This document shows, one piece after another, positions 7,938 through 16,633 of a DNA stretch of 64,000 nucleotides. Source of the stretch: Arthrobacter citreus (GTDB lineage: Bacteria; Bacillota; Bacilli; Bacillales; Bacillaceae_G). A program made the translations under genes and the position numbers. The first letter of the stretch is position 1. Each line of letters opens with the position of its first letter. The stretch is from assembly GCA_013200995.1 (NCBI GenBank), contig CP053688.1, forward strand, positions 4,278,001 to 4,342,000, read 5' to 3'. The notes below the pieces were generated by a model that did no database searches, had not been told where the DNA came from, and saw nothing but the letters and a program-made list of their open reading frames with translations.

Positions 7938-8414
7938 ATGATACAAGTATTATTTGTCTGTTTAGGTAACATTTGTCGTTCGCCAATGGCTGAGGCTGTT
8001 TTTCGTCATTTAGTGACAGAAAAAGGGTTAGAAAAACAATTTATGATAGACTCAGCGGGTACTGGGGATTGGCATTTAGGTCACCCTCCTCATAAGGGAA
8101 CACAGGGATTATTAAGCGAAAAGGGTATAAATTGCGAGGGTATGAAAGCTCGAAAAGTGACAGATAATGACTTTAAATATTTTAGTTATATTGTTGCTAT
8201 GGATGCACAGAATAAAGAGGATTTAGTGAATTTAGCAAGAAATAATTGTATAGGAGAGATTTCACTACTTTCAGATTATGTTCCAGCATCAATGTGGAAG
8301 GAAGTGCCTGATCCATATTATACGGGTAATTTTAATGAAGTATTTGACATCGTAACTGAAGGATGTTCACATTTACTTCAACATATTTTAAAGCAACACC
8401 AATTAACAGTTTAG
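7938..8414 (+). CDS. yfkJ: Low-molecular-weight protein tyrosine phosphatase (YfkJ-like)
   Basis: Cytoplasmic phosphatase of the LMW-PTP family, 158 residues. The P-loop is CLGNICRS at residues 8-15 (nucleophile C8, arginine R14), and the general acid is D125 in VPDPYY. It has a GAAGGAGA ribosome site and ATG start. It begins a three-gene operon whose order (phosphatase, YtxH-like, YihY) matches B. subtilis yfkJ-yfkI-yfkH, so it is more likely the general-stress YfkJ than YwlE or the polysaccharide phosphatases. The substrate is unknown. Confidence 0.9.
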   Translation: MIQVLFVCLGNICRSPMAEAVFRHLVTEKGLEKQFMIDSAGTGDWHLGHPPHKGTQGLLSEKGINCEGMKARKVTDNDFKYFSYIVAMDAQNKEDLVNLARNNCIGEISLLSDYVPASMWKEVPDPYYTGNFNEVFDIVTEGCSHLLQHILKQHQLTV

Positions 8415-8427
8415 AGGAGGATGTAGA

Positions 8428-8967
8428 ATGTCAAAACGTAACAAAGCTTTACGCAATATTCTAGTCGGAGTCGCAATTGGTGCAGGAGTTTCCCTACTTA
8501 ACAAGGAAAATCGTGAGAAAATCTCACGTAAGGGAAGAAGCGTTACAAACAAATTAAATCAAATTAAAGAAGATCCAGAAATCGTAAAAGGTGCTGTAAG
8601 AAATCAATTGAGGGTTGTTCAAAGCTCAGTTGAAAAATTAGAAGGCAATGTTCAGCTTGTAAAAGATAAATGGATCGAAATTAAAGATTCTACATTAAAT
8701 AAGTTCGACAAAGGATCTTCAAAGGTTTCTGAGAAGGCTGTTGAGGCTGTTGAAGCAAAAATTGAAGATTCAATCGATCTAGAAGAAGGTAAATCGCAAA
8801 TTTCAGCGACTTCTCATGAGGTAACTCACGAGAACGAATCTTCTGAAACAGATGAGCAGTTAGAAGCTTCTCTTGAAGGTATTGAAGATATTACTGAAGA
8901 AAATGCAGATGAAGTACAAGAAAAAGTTGAATCAATTTTATTGGCAGGTAATACATCTAAAGAATAA
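8428..8967 (+). CDS. YtxH-like helical protein (YfkI position)
   Basis: Encodes 179 residues. A short glycine-rich hydrophobic N-terminal stretch (residues 10-25, NILVGVAIGAGVSLL) is followed by a basic segment and then a long charged helical region rich in Glu, Lys and Val. The C-terminal 60 residues are strongly acidic. This layout fits YtxH/gas-vesicle-GvpP-like stress proteins. It lies 13 bases after the phosphatase and 17 bases before the YihY gene. No enzymatic motif is visible. Confidence 0.6.
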   Translation: MSKRNKALRNILVGVAIGAGVSLLNKENREKISRKGRSVTNKLNQIKEDPEIVKGAVRNQLRVVQSSVEKLEGNVQLVKDKWIEIKDSTLNKFDKGSSKVSEKAVEAVEAKIEDSIDLEEGKSQISATSHEVTHENESSETDEQLEASLEGIEDITEENADEVQEKVESILLAGNTSKE

Positions 8968-8984
8968 CAATTGAAGGTGTCAAT

Positions 8985-9866
8985 TTGATTAACAAAAAAA
9001 ATTCTATTGTAGCATTTGGTTGGGACTTAACGAAAAAGTGTATGGAAGACGAAATAACATCTCGTTCAGCAGAGCTAGCATATTATTTAATGCTATCTCT
9101 TTTTCCATTTCTAATTGTTCTAACACAGGTTATTACCTTTTTACCACTCACTACTGATGAAATTATGTCTTTCTTAAGTCAATACGCTCCACCAGATGCA
9201 ATGGCAATTATCAAAAGTAATTTACAATTAATAATTGGCCAATCACATGGTGGCGTTTTATCAGTAGGGGTAATCGCAACACTTTGGGCGTCGTCTAATG
9301 GTATTAATGCAATCATTCGAGCACTAAATGATGCTTATAATGTAGAAGATAAACGAAATTACTTTGTTACAAGAGGGGTTTCGATTATTTTAACAATTAT
9401 TATGATTTTTGTAATTGTGTTTGCGTTATTGATACCGGTATTTGGAAAAGTTATTGCTAAATTTGTATTTGAATTTTTAGGTATATCAAATGATTTCCTT
9501 TATACTTGGAGCATCATTCGTTGGACACTAAGTTTTGTGATCTTGTTAATTGTATTTACTGTTTTATATTCTATTGGACCGAGTAAGGTTGTCCACATTA
9601 AAAAAGTTTTCTTTGGATCACTTTTTGCAACTTTAGGATGGATTATTTCTTCGTTTGGCTTTGCCTTTTATGTAGACAATTTCGGCAATTTCACAAGTCA
9701 TTATGGAAGTTTAGGTGGAATTATCGTTTTAATGATTTGGTTTTTCATATCGGCGATGGTTGTCATAATTGGCGGTGAATTAAATGCTTTAATCAAAGAG
9801 CGACAATATGGCAAGCTCAAACCTAAACCTAAATTAATTGACCCTAAACAGCAAGATCCGAAATAG
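8985..9866 (+). CDS. yfkH: YihY/UPF0761 family integral membrane protein (YfkH-like)
   Basis: Encodes 293 residues with about six membrane segments, formerly misnamed ribonuclease BN. Family marks include SRSAELAYYLMLSLFPFLIV near residues 26-45, the conserved GVIATLWASSNGINAIIRALNDAYN, and the last segments GGIIVLMIWFFISAMVVIIGGELNA. The start is TTG at 8985 with GAAGGTGT upstream. It is the third gene of the yfkJ-yfkI-yfkH-like operon. The molecular function of the family is not settled. Confidence 0.88.
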   Translation: MINKKNSIVAFGWDLTKKCMEDEITSRSAELAYYLMLSLFPFLIVLTQVITFLPLTTDEIMSFLSQYAPPDAMAIIKSNLQLIIGQSHGGVLSVGVIATLWASSNGINAIIRALNDAYNVEDKRNYFVTRGVSIILTIIMIFVIVFALLIPVFGKVIAKFVFEFLGISNDFLYTWSIIRWTLSFVILLIVFTVLYSIGPSKVVHIKKVFFGSLFATLGWIISSFGFAFYVDNFGNFTSHYGSLGGIIVLMIWFFISAMVVIIGGELNALIKERQYGKLKPKPKLIDPKQQDPK

Positions 9867-9958
9867 TTTCTTCTATAATAATGGCGTTTTCTTCCATGAG
9901 TAGTCTTTTTTTAAACAGGTAAACTAAAAAGGACTTCAATAGAGGGAGGGAAATAAGT

Positions 9959-10072
9959 ATGAGTAACAATAAGAAAAATCATAATGATAAATCTAATAAG
10001 AAGCAAAAAAGTAGCTCTCATCCAAAGAACAAAACAAGTGGATCTGCAAACGGACATAATGATTATCATTAA
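9959..10072 (+). CDS. Small hydrophilic basic peptide, unknown
   Basis: Encodes 37 residues starting MSNNKKNHNDKSNKKQ and rich in Asn, Lys, Ser and His. The ribosome site GAGGGAGGG is strong and well placed, and an intrinsic terminator lies 70 bases downstream. It has no cysteine or hydrophobic stretch. The composition resembles minor small spore proteins (SspP/SspN-like), but I see no diagnostic motif. Confidence 0.5.
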   Translation: MSNNKKNHNDKSNKKQKSSSHPKNKTSGSANGHNDYH

Positions 10073-10142
10073 TATTTAGACTGAAGAAAAATGCGGACTT
10101 TGCCTGCTTGCATTGCTCATTACCGTCAATTCAGTCAAAAAA

Positions 10143-10171
10143 ACGCATCGTACAGTAAGAGTACGATGCGT
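10143..10171. terminator. Bidirectional terminator between the small peptide gene and pfeT
   Basis: ACGCATCGTAC (10143-10153) and GTACGATGCGT (10161-10171) pair perfectly. T-runs follow on both strands, so it serves the convergent small gene and the P-type ATPase gene. Confidence 0.9.
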
Positions 10172-10176
10172 TTTTT

Positions 10177-12096
10177 TTAATCTCTTAATAATCTCAATGA
10201 GTTAAGGATAACTAAAATTGTACTACCTTCATGACCGATTACTCCATAAGGTAGGTCAATGATTTGTAGGAAATTCGAGCAAATTAGAAATGCGATTACT
10301 GTAAGCGAAAAGATAATATTTTGCTTTACAATTTTGTTCATACGTTTTGATAAAGTGATCGCTTTTGAAATTTTTGTTAAGTCGTTTTTCATTAAAACTA
10401 CATCAGCAGTTTCTAAAGCTACCCCAGTTCCGCCACCCATTGCAATACCAACATTAGCAGTCGCAAGAGCAGGCGCATCATTTATTCCGTCACCAACCAT
10501 TGCTACCTGGCCATAGTTCTCTTTTAGCTTTTTAACAATCGATACTTTTTCATCCGGTAGACAAGATGCGAAGTATTCATTGATTTCACTTTCTGCAGCA
10601 ATCGCTTTTGCCGTTTGTTCAGAGTCACCTGTAATCATGACTGTTTGAACACCTAGTTTATTTAAAGTAGATAAAGCTTGTTTTGACTCATTACGAACTA
10701 AATCTTTTAATGAGAAAATCGCAACGACTTGATCCTCAGTACCAACATAAACAATTGTTTTTCCTTCTTTTTCCCACTGTTGTTCAAAATGTAGTAATGG
10801 ATTTTGTTTCATCGTAACGAATTCTTTTTTACCAACTTTGTATTCCGTACCATTTAAAATCGCAGAAACACCGAAACCAGGATGGTCATCAATTTGTTCG
10901 AAAGATGATGAAACAGTGATTCCTTCTTTCATCACATAATCAACAATAGCAGCAGCTAATGGATGAGTTGAAAATCTTTCAATTGAAGCAACTATTGATA
11001 ATAACTCAGTTCGATCTAAATTTTCTACCTTTTCAAAACCTGTCACTTCAGGTTTACCAATAGTTAAAGTACCAGTCTTATCGAACGCAATTGCTTTTAA
11101 AACAGCTAAACGCTCTAAATGAATACCACCCTTAACGAGAATTCCAGATTTTGCTCCATTTGAAATTGCCGATAATACAGCCGGTGTAATAGATGCTACA
11201 AGTGCACAAGGAGAAGCAACAACTAGTAAAATCATCGCTCGATAAAAAGTTGTCGTCCATGACCAATCCAATGCAAAATGCGGTAAAAACATCATAAACA
11301 GTACGACAATTAATACACCTTTAACATAAATCCCTTCGAATCTCTCAATAAATTGTTGAGAAGGCGTTTGTTCACTTTGAGCTGTTTGAACAAGATTAAT
11401 GATTTTTTGGAAAAGAGTCTCATCACTATGCTTAGTAATCTCAACCACAAGCGTACCCTTAATATTAATTGTTCCTGCAAAAACTTCATCCTTTAAATTT
11501 TTAACGACAGGAATCGATTCACCAGTAAGAGCTGATTCATCAACTAAAGTTTCACCTTTAATAATCTGACCATCAGCAGGAATACGCTCCCCGGCTTTAA
11601 TTAAAATCGAATCACCAATACTTAAACTTTTAATGCTAACAACTTCTTCAACATCACCAACTAAACGAATCGCCGTTTGCGGCTGAAGCGACAACAAAGA
11701 AGAAATCTCTTTATTTGTCTTATTTAACGTATAAGTCTCAAGCGCGCCACTTAAAGCAAAAATGAAAATCAGAACGGCACCCTCAGTCCAATAACCAATT
11801 GCAGCCGAACCAACAGCAGCAATGATCATTAACATTTCTACGTTTAATTCCTTTTCAGCAATCGTATCCTCAATACCTTCCTTAGCTTTCGCGTACCCAC
11901 CAATACAAAAAGCTAAAACATATAATATAATCGACATCATCGAATGTTCTTTTGTTCCGAATGAAGCAACTAGAATTAAAGCACCAGAAACTAAAGCAGC
12001 AATTAACTCACCATGCTTTGAAAGAAACGTTGAAGACTCTACATGCTCGGCCTCATATGTAGTATGAATCGTTGAAACTTTTGGACTTGCCTCCAT
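10177..12096 (-). CDS. pfeT: P1B-4-type metal efflux ATPase, PfeT (ZosA/YkvW)-like
   Basis: Membrane ATPase that exports a transition metal, probably Fe(II), like B. subtilis PfeT. It has 639 residues from the ATG at 12094-12096, chosen because AAAGGGGT lies eight bases upstream; the longer frame starts inside that site. There is no N-terminal metal-binding domain. Motifs: phosphatase TGES at 191-194, membrane SPC at 295-297 (P1B-4 type, not CPC), phosphorylated aspartate in DKTGT at 339-343, hinge GDGIND, and HEGST in the last membrane helix, which is diagnostic of P1B-4. A possible Per box and a large leader inverted repeat lie upstream. Confidence 0.9.
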   Translation of the reverse strand: MEASPKVSTIHTTYEAEHVESSTFLSKHGELIAALVSGALILVASFGTKEHSMMSIILYVLAFCIGGYAKAKEGIEDTIAEKELNVEMLMIIAAVGSAAIGYWTEGAVLIFIFALSGALETYTLNKTNKEISSLLSLQPQTAIRLVGDVEEVVSIKSLSIGDSILIKAGERIPADGQIIKGETLVDESALTGESIPVVKNLKDEVFAGTINIKGTLVVEITKHSDETLFQKIINLVQTAQSEQTPSQQFIERFEGIYVKGVLIVVLFMMFLPHFALDWSWTTTFYRAMILLVVASPCALVASITPAVLSAISNGAKSGILVKGGIHLERLAVLKAIAFDKTGTLTIGKPEVTGFEKVENLDRTELLSIVASIERFSTHPLAAAIVDYVMKEGITVSSSFEQIDDHPGFGVSAILNGTEYKVGKKEFVTMKQNPLLHFEQQWEKEGKTIVYVGTEDQVVAIFSLKDLVRNESKQALSTLNKLGVQTVMITGDSEQTAKAIAAESEINEYFASCLPDEKVSIVKKLKENYGQVAMVGDGINDAPALATANVGIAMGGGTGVALETADVVLMKNDLTKISKAITLSKRMNKIVKQNIIFSLTVIAFLICSNFLQIIDLPYGVIGHEGSTILVILNSLRLLRD

Positions 12097-12150
12097 AATA
12101 AATACCCCTTTCATATTATCAATTGAGAAAAATAATCAAATTCACTACCC

Positions 12151-12201
12151 TTATAAAACGACGAAAGCTGCCGTCCTAGGACAGCAGCGTACATTTTATA
12201 A
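12151..12201. promoter_or_regulatory. Large inverted repeat in the pfeT leader
   Basis: Outer arms TTATAAAA (12151-12158) and TTTTATAA (12194-12201) enclose an inner stem centred on TCCTAGGA (12174-12181) and flanked by GCTGC/GCAGC. The structure lies about 55-105 bases upstream of the pfeT start codon and has no long U-run on either side. It could be an RNA regulatory hairpin or a protein operator. Confidence 0.5.
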
Positions 12202-12243
12202 GACTTACTATTTATTTAATCTCTAAGTTGTTTATTTACTTAT

Positions 12244-12258
12244 TTAAAATTATTCTTA
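12244..12258. promoter_or_regulatory. Candidate Per box upstream of pfeT
   Basis: TTAAAATTATTCTTA matches 12 of the 14 fixed positions of the PerR consensus TTATAATNATTATAA. B. subtilis pfeT is PerR-regulated, which makes the match relevant. The region is AT-rich, so chance similarity is possible. Confidence 0.4.
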
Positions 12259-12358
12259 TTAACTATATATTAACACATTAGTTTAATTGTGATGAAAAAA
12301 TTTGCTTATTGGATTAAAAAAATTTTAATGTTTTTGATTTGGGGTGTGAGGTGGCGGG

Positions 12359-12470
12359 GCGAACAGATTGTGTCTTTTATTGATAAAGCTGTGATTTTTG
12401 TTGATATATGGGGGGTTTTTGTTGATATAGTACTGATTTTTATTGATATAGTCAGAGTTTTGTTGATATA
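12359..12470 (+). repeat. Array B: TTGATAAA/TTGATATA repeats upstream of the NERD gene
   Basis: Units begin at 12380, 12401, 12422 and 12443 (21 bp apart) and 12463 (20 bp). The leader GCGAACAG starts at 12359. The first 36 bases (12359-12394) recur exactly at 13541-13576 on the far side of the NERD gene. A reading frame through the array (12289-12528) is only a by-product of the 21-base, seven-codon period. Confidence 0.8.
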
Positions 12471-12561
12471 CATAAAATGGTCACATATCCAGACAGTTAT
12501 ATGCTTCATTTCGTTAGATAATAGGTAGTATTAATAGTAATAAGAAAAGGAGTGGCCATTT

Positions 12562-13530
12562 TTGATAGTTAAAGAAAGAAAAATCCCTACGATGTTATTA
12601 AAATTGGAGGCGCTTTTGCGGAGATTGCCAAAAGAGCATTCAATGCGTCCAATAATTGAAAGTGATTTTATGAAGTTCAAAGCAGGATATAACGGGGAGA
12701 AGAAGATTGATTATTATTTAGACTTACTTCCAAAAAAGGAATATAATATCCTCCATAATATTAGAGTGAAAAATGAGGACAATCATTTCTTTCAGATTGA
12801 TACTTTAATAATTACAAGCAAATATCTACTTATATTAGAGGTTAAAAACATGTTGGGAAATCTTATGTTTGAGAGAGACTTTAATCAATTTATTAGAGTT
12901 ATTGGGGAGAATGAAGAAAGTTTTCCTAATCCGATTTTACAAGTTGATCGTCACCAGGTGCAACTGAGGGCATTCTTTGATAAACATAAACAAGCAATCC
13001 CTCCTATCTACTCATTTATCATCATCAGCAATTCTTCATCTGTAATAAAAACCACTCTTCGCAACTCTCAAGTCCTTGAAAATGTATTTCACAAAGAACA
13101 ACTACCTTTAAAAATTCAAAAGCTTAATGAAATCAAAACTAATCATATAATTTCACCAAATCAATTAAGAAGAATTACAAAGACTATATTAAAAAACCAT
13201 ACTACATTAAATTTTGATGTGTTAGAAAAATATAATATTAATAAAAATGAGATTATTAAAGGCGTGTTTTGCCCGAATTGTACCGTTAATATTATGAAGC
13301 GAGGACATGGTAGTTGGCATTGTAAGTGTTCCCATCAATCAAAAGATGCGCACATTCAAGCTATCTATGATTACGGCTATCTAATTAGCCATTTTATTAC
13401 GAATTGTGAATGTAGAGATTTTTTGCAGCTGTCCTCAGGATCGAGTGCATCGTATTTGTTAAAGTCGCTTAATTTGGCCAGAATTGGACTTAATAAAAGC
13501 TCAAAATACCTATTTCAATTTGATGATTAA
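12562..13530 (+). CDS. NERD-domain (nuclease-related) protein
   Basis: Encodes 322 residues. The NERD domain covers roughly residues 36-150: YNGEKKIDYYLDLLP, YNILHNIRV, FQIDTLIITSKYLLILEVKN and the downstream Q-rich helix. The D and ExK spacing is that of restriction-endonuclease-fold proteins. A C-terminal cysteine/histidine cluster (CPNC ... HCKC) near residues 235-255 could hold zinc. It starts at TTG behind AAAGGAGTGG. Repeat arrays flank it on both sides. The function is unproven; such proteins are suspected DNA-processing factors. Confidence 0.85.
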   Translation: MIVKERKIPTMLLKLEALLRRLPKEHSMRPIIESDFMKFKAGYNGEKKIDYYLDLLPKKEYNILHNIRVKNEDNHFFQIDTLIITSKYLLILEVKNMLGNLMFERDFNQFIRVIGENEESFPNPILQVDRHQVQLRAFFDKHKQAIPPIYSFIIISNSSSVIKTTLRNSQVLENVFHKEQLPLKIQKLNEIKTNHIISPNQLRRITKTILKNHTTLNFDVLEKYNINKNEIIKGVFCPNCTVNIMKRGHGSWHCKCSHQSKDAHIQAIYDYGYLISHFITNCECRDFLQLSSGSSASYLLKSLNLARIGLNKSSKYLFQFDD

Positions 13531-13540
13531 ATTGTAAAAT

Positions 13541-13672
13541 GCGAACAGATTGTGTCTTTTATTGATAAAGCTGTGAACTTTGGTGATAAAGTACAGTTTT
13601 TTGTTGATATACGCTTTTTTTTGTTGATATATTGCCTTTTTTGTTGATATATTGCTTTCCTCCGTTGATATA
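13541..13672 (+). repeat. Array C: TTGATAAA/TTGATATA repeats downstream of the NERD gene
   Basis: Units start at 13562, 13583, 13604, 13624, 13644 and 13665, spaced 21, 21, 20, 20 and 21 bp. The leader GCGAACAG starts at 13541, and its first 36 bases are identical to those of array B. It occupies the space between the NERD gene and the DMT transporter gene; no protein gene is supported on either strand. Confidence 0.8.
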
Positions 13673-13827
13673 CACCTTTATTCATCGAAAGAATGCCCAA
13701 TCCCATTAACAAAACCCCAATCCACCCTATCCACACCCTCAAAACTAAAAAACAAATAGATAGAATCCCCAAATAAATGATAGAATAGACTGTATTTATA
13801 GAGAGAAAAGGCATATGGAGGGAAGCA

Positions 13828-14772
13828 ATGTCAGCTAAGAGATTTTTTACGCATCCTTTGGGAGTGATTGGGTCGGCGGTTGTTACGACTTTTTTGTGGG
13901 GGAGTGCATTTCCGTTTATTAAGTTGAGTTATGCGCATTTGCATATTGGGAAGAATGAGATTTGGAAGCAGATGATTTTTGCTGGTTATCGTTTCTTTTT
14001 GGCTTCTTTGTTGATTTTGGTCATTTTTACTTTAATAGGAAGAAAGTTAGCTTTTAGGCGAGATACTTTTTTTGTTGTGGGGAAAGTAGGGATGTTTCAG
14101 ACTTTTTTACAGTATGTGCTGTTTTATATAGGGTTGAGTTTTTCGACGGGTGTTCAGGGTTCGATTATTGCTGGGACTACTTCGTTTTTTCAGCTTTTGG
14201 CTGCGCATTTTATGTATAAGAATGATCGGTTAAATTTGCGTAAGATTGTTGGTGTAGCGGTTGGGTTCATTGGGGTTATTATTGTTAATTTAACGAAAGG
14301 GACTCTTTCTTTACATTTAGGGATTGGCGAGATTTTGTTATTGTTTGCGATGGCTTTTGGTGGGTATGGCAATGTGCTTGCTAAGGAAGCTGCAAAGAAA
14401 GTGGATGTTGCTTATTTAACAGCGTATCAGATGATGATTGGTTCTGTTGGTTTGTTATTAATCGGGGGATTTACGGCAGGTTTTTTCCCGTTCCAATTTG
14501 ATTTAAGAACGTTTGGTATGTTAGTTTATTTATCGTTGTTATCAGCTGTAGGATTTATACTTTGGAATAATGTCATGAAATATAATCAAGTTGGGAAAGT
14601 ATCGATGTATTTATTTTTAGTGCCTGTTTTTGGGGTGATTTTATCATCAATCATGCTTAATGAAGTTTTATCGTATCTTGTATTTATTGGGTTAATGATG
14701 GTCACTTCAGGGATTATTATTGTTAATTATCAAAAGGAACAACGCAGTTCTCATATGAAGAGTGCTTCTTGA
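13828..14772 (+). CDS. DMT-superfamily (EamA) transporter
   Basis: Ten-helix membrane permease of 314 residues made of two EamA repeats. The first begins TTFLWGSAFPFIKLSY, and the second starts near residue 165 with IGEILLLFAMAFGGYGNVLAKEA. LFLVPVFGVILSSIMLNEVL is the standard final-helix block. Such proteins export amino acids or other metabolites; the substrate cannot be read from the sequence. A GGAGGG ribosome site precedes the ATG. A terminator follows directly. Confidence 0.88.
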   Translation: MSAKRFFTHPLGVIGSAVVTTFLWGSAFPFIKLSYAHLHIGKNEIWKQMIFAGYRFFLASLLILVIFTLIGRKLAFRRDTFFVVGKVGMFQTFLQYVLFYIGLSFSTGVQGSIIAGTTSFFQLLAAHFMYKNDRLNLRKIVGVAVGFIGVIIVNLTKGTLSLHLGIGEILLLFAMAFGGYGNVLAKEAAKKVDVAYLTAYQMMIGSVGLLLIGGFTAGFFPFQFDLRTFGMLVYLSLLSAVGFILWNNVMKYNQVGKVSMYLFLVPVFGVILSSIMLNEVLSYLVFIGLMMVTSGIIIVNYQKEQRSSHMKSAS

Positions 14773-14778
14773 ATAAAA

Positions 14779-14820
14779 GCAACTCCACTTTTAAATAATA
14801 AAGTGGAGTTGCTTTTTTTT
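14779..14820 (+). terminator. Terminator after the DMT transporter gene
   Basis: GCAACTCCACTTT (14779-14791) and AAAGTGGAGTTGC (14800-14812) form a 13-bp perfect stem followed by eight T residues. It separates the transporter gene from the sugar ABC operon that starts 20 bases later. Confidence 0.95.
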
Positions 14821-14840
14821 AGTTGAAGGGAGGTACATAG

Positions 14841-15794
14841 TTGTCAAAGTTTGATAAGACAATGAACAATGAAATGCAATCGGTAGTAGGTGATGCTACT
14901 GATTTTAAGGTTTCCAATCGGAAAAAACGGCGAAATACTGGAAGTTTTATCGTGTTTGTTGGGCCAGCTTTTCTTGTTTTTGCAGCTTTAGTACTAACTC
15001 CATTTTTGATGGGCTTGTATTATTCTTTTACGAATTGGAATGGAGTAGTTGGAAATATTCATTATGTTGGTTTTGATAATTATAAGTACATATTTACGCA
15101 AGATTCGGATTTTAAGCAGTCTTTTATTATTACTGCAAAGTATACGCTTTTCACCGTTATTTTAACAAATTTGATTGGTTTTGGCTTAGCGCTGTTAGTT
15201 ACAAAGGGGCTTAAAACAAGAAATATACTTCGAACGATTTTTTTCTTACCTAATTTAATCGGTGGGTTGCTACTCGGTTTTATATGGCAATTTATTTTTA
15301 ATAAAGGTCTAACTTCATTAGGGGCAGCGTTAGGCATGGATTCTTTGATGCAATCAATGCTAGGCACTGCAAATGGGGCTTTTTGGGCAATTATTATCGT
15401 AGCAATTTGGCAAGGTGCGGGCTATATCATGATTATCTATGTGGCAGCGCTCCAAGGCGTACCTCAGGAATTGATTGAAGCGGCTCAAGTGGACGGTGCG
15501 GATCGTTTTACAACATTAAGAAAAATCATTATTCCGATGGTAGCACCGGCTGTAACGGTTTGTTTATTTTTAACTATTTCATGGTCATTTAAAGTATTTG
15601 ATCAAAATTTATCACTTACTGGTGGTGGACCATTTAAATCAACAGAAATGCTAGCGCTAAATATTTACACAGAAGCATTTGTAAATAATCGTTACGGATT
15701 AGGAGAAGCAAAGGCAATTATTTTCTTCATTGTTGTTGCAGCTATTTCAATTCTCCAAGTGTATATCACTAAGAAGAGGGAGGTTGAAGCTTAG
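14841..15794 (+). CDS. Sugar ABC transporter permease 1 (MsmF/UgpA type), operon 1
   Basis: Membrane subunit of a carbohydrate importer (CUT1 family), 317 residues with six membrane segments. The EAA loop is PQELIEAAQVDGADRFTTLR near residues 210-230. It starts at TTG behind GGGAGGT. It overlaps the second permease gene by one base (TAGTG). A close paralogue lies at 23246-24181, and the blocks KTRNILRTIFFLPNLIGG and LLLGFIWQFIFNKGL are identical in both. The substrate may be a mono- or oligosaccharide. Confidence 0.9.
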   Translation: MSKFDKTMNNEMQSVVGDATDFKVSNRKKRRNTGSFIVFVGPAFLVFAALVLTPFLMGLYYSFTNWNGVVGNIHYVGFDNYKYIFTQDSDFKQSFIITAKYTLFTVILTNLIGFGLALLVTKGLKTRNILRTIFFLPNLIGGLLLGFIWQFIFNKGLTSLGAALGMDSLMQSMLGTANGAFWAIIIVAIWQGAGYIMIIYVAALQGVPQELIEAAQVDGADRFTTLRKIIIPMVAPAVTVCLFLTISWSFKVFDQNLSLTGGGPFKSTEMLALNIYTEAFVNNRYGLGEAKAIIFFIVVAAISILQVYITKKREVEA

Positions 15795-16624
15795 TGGAAA
15801 ACGAGCGATATACTGGATTATCATTTTTGCTTGAGTTATTTGGAATTATTTTAGCGATTCTTTTTCTAATTCCTTTTTACTATGTATTAGGAAATTCGTT
15901 TAAATCATTTGCAGATATTTTACAAAACACATCTTCACTCCCAAAATCTTTGGATTTCACGAATTACTCTCAAGCCATTGTCGTTATGGACTTTTGGAGA
16001 GCACTTTTAAATTCATTAATTGTTACGGTTGCTAGTAATGTCGTGATTGTTTTATTTTGTTCGATGGCAGCTTATAAACTCGTTCGTACAAGACATAAAA
16101 TTTCTACGATTATTTTCTTCATTTTTGTAGCAACAATGGTCATTCCATTCCAATCGATCATGATTCCACTTGTAAAAGTTGGGTCTATATTTCATTTAAT
16201 GAATAGTCATTATGGGCTTGTTGTTATGTACTTAGCATTTGGATCTGCACTTTCTATTTTTCTTTATCACGGTTTTATAAAAGGTATTCCAATTGAACTA
16301 GAAGAAGCGGCAATTATTGATGGCTGTACTCCGTTTATGGTTTTTTGGAAGGTTGTGTTCCCTTTACTAAAACCAATTACCGTCACAATTGTTATTTTAA
16401 ATACTTTATGGATATGGAATGATTTCTTGCTACCATCGCTTGTGTTGCGAGATGAAGAGCTACGCACGATACCACTCGCTACATTTTATTTCTTTGGCGC
16501 ATATACAAAACAATGGAATTTAGCACTTGCCGGACTAGTTTTAGGTATTTTGCCATTATTGATCTTCTTCTTTGCGGCACAAAAACAAATTATTAGAGGA
16601 ATCACTAGTGGTTCAATAAAGTAG
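15794..16624 (+). CDS. Sugar ABC transporter permease 2 (MsmG/UgpE type), operon 1
   Basis: Partner permease of 276 residues with a standard EAA loop, PIELEEAAIIDGCTPFMVFW. The first half contains FYYVLGNSFKSFADILQNTS, also nearly unchanged in the paralogue at 24181-25011. It starts at GTG overlapping the stop of permease 1. The C-terminus QKQIIRGITSGSIK is typical of CUT1 UgpE-type permeases. No ATPase is encoded nearby, so a shared MsmX-type ATPase elsewhere is inferred. Confidence 0.9.
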   Translation: MENERYTGLSFLLELFGIILAILFLIPFYYVLGNSFKSFADILQNTSSLPKSLDFTNYSQAIVVMDFWRALLNSLIVTVASNVVIVLFCSMAAYKLVRTRHKISTIIFFIFVATMVIPFQSIMIPLVKVGSIFHLMNSHYGLVVMYLAFGSALSIFLYHGFIKGIPIELEEAAIIDGCTPFMVFWKVVFPLLKPITVTIVILNTLWIWNDFLLPSLVLRDEELRTIPLATFYFFGAYTKQWNLALAGLVLGILPLLIFFFAAQKQIIRGITSGSIK

Positions 16625-16633
16625 GAGGATAAA

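Noticed and set aside
12289..12528. 79-codon hydrophobic plus-strand frame with repeated FVDI units
   Set aside because: The repeated part is array B read in frame. The other strand gives an equally repetitive frame, and no ribosome site supports it.
13527..13814. 95-codon minus-strand frame over array C
   Set aside because: A by-product of the TTGATA array plus low-complexity flank; no start signal.
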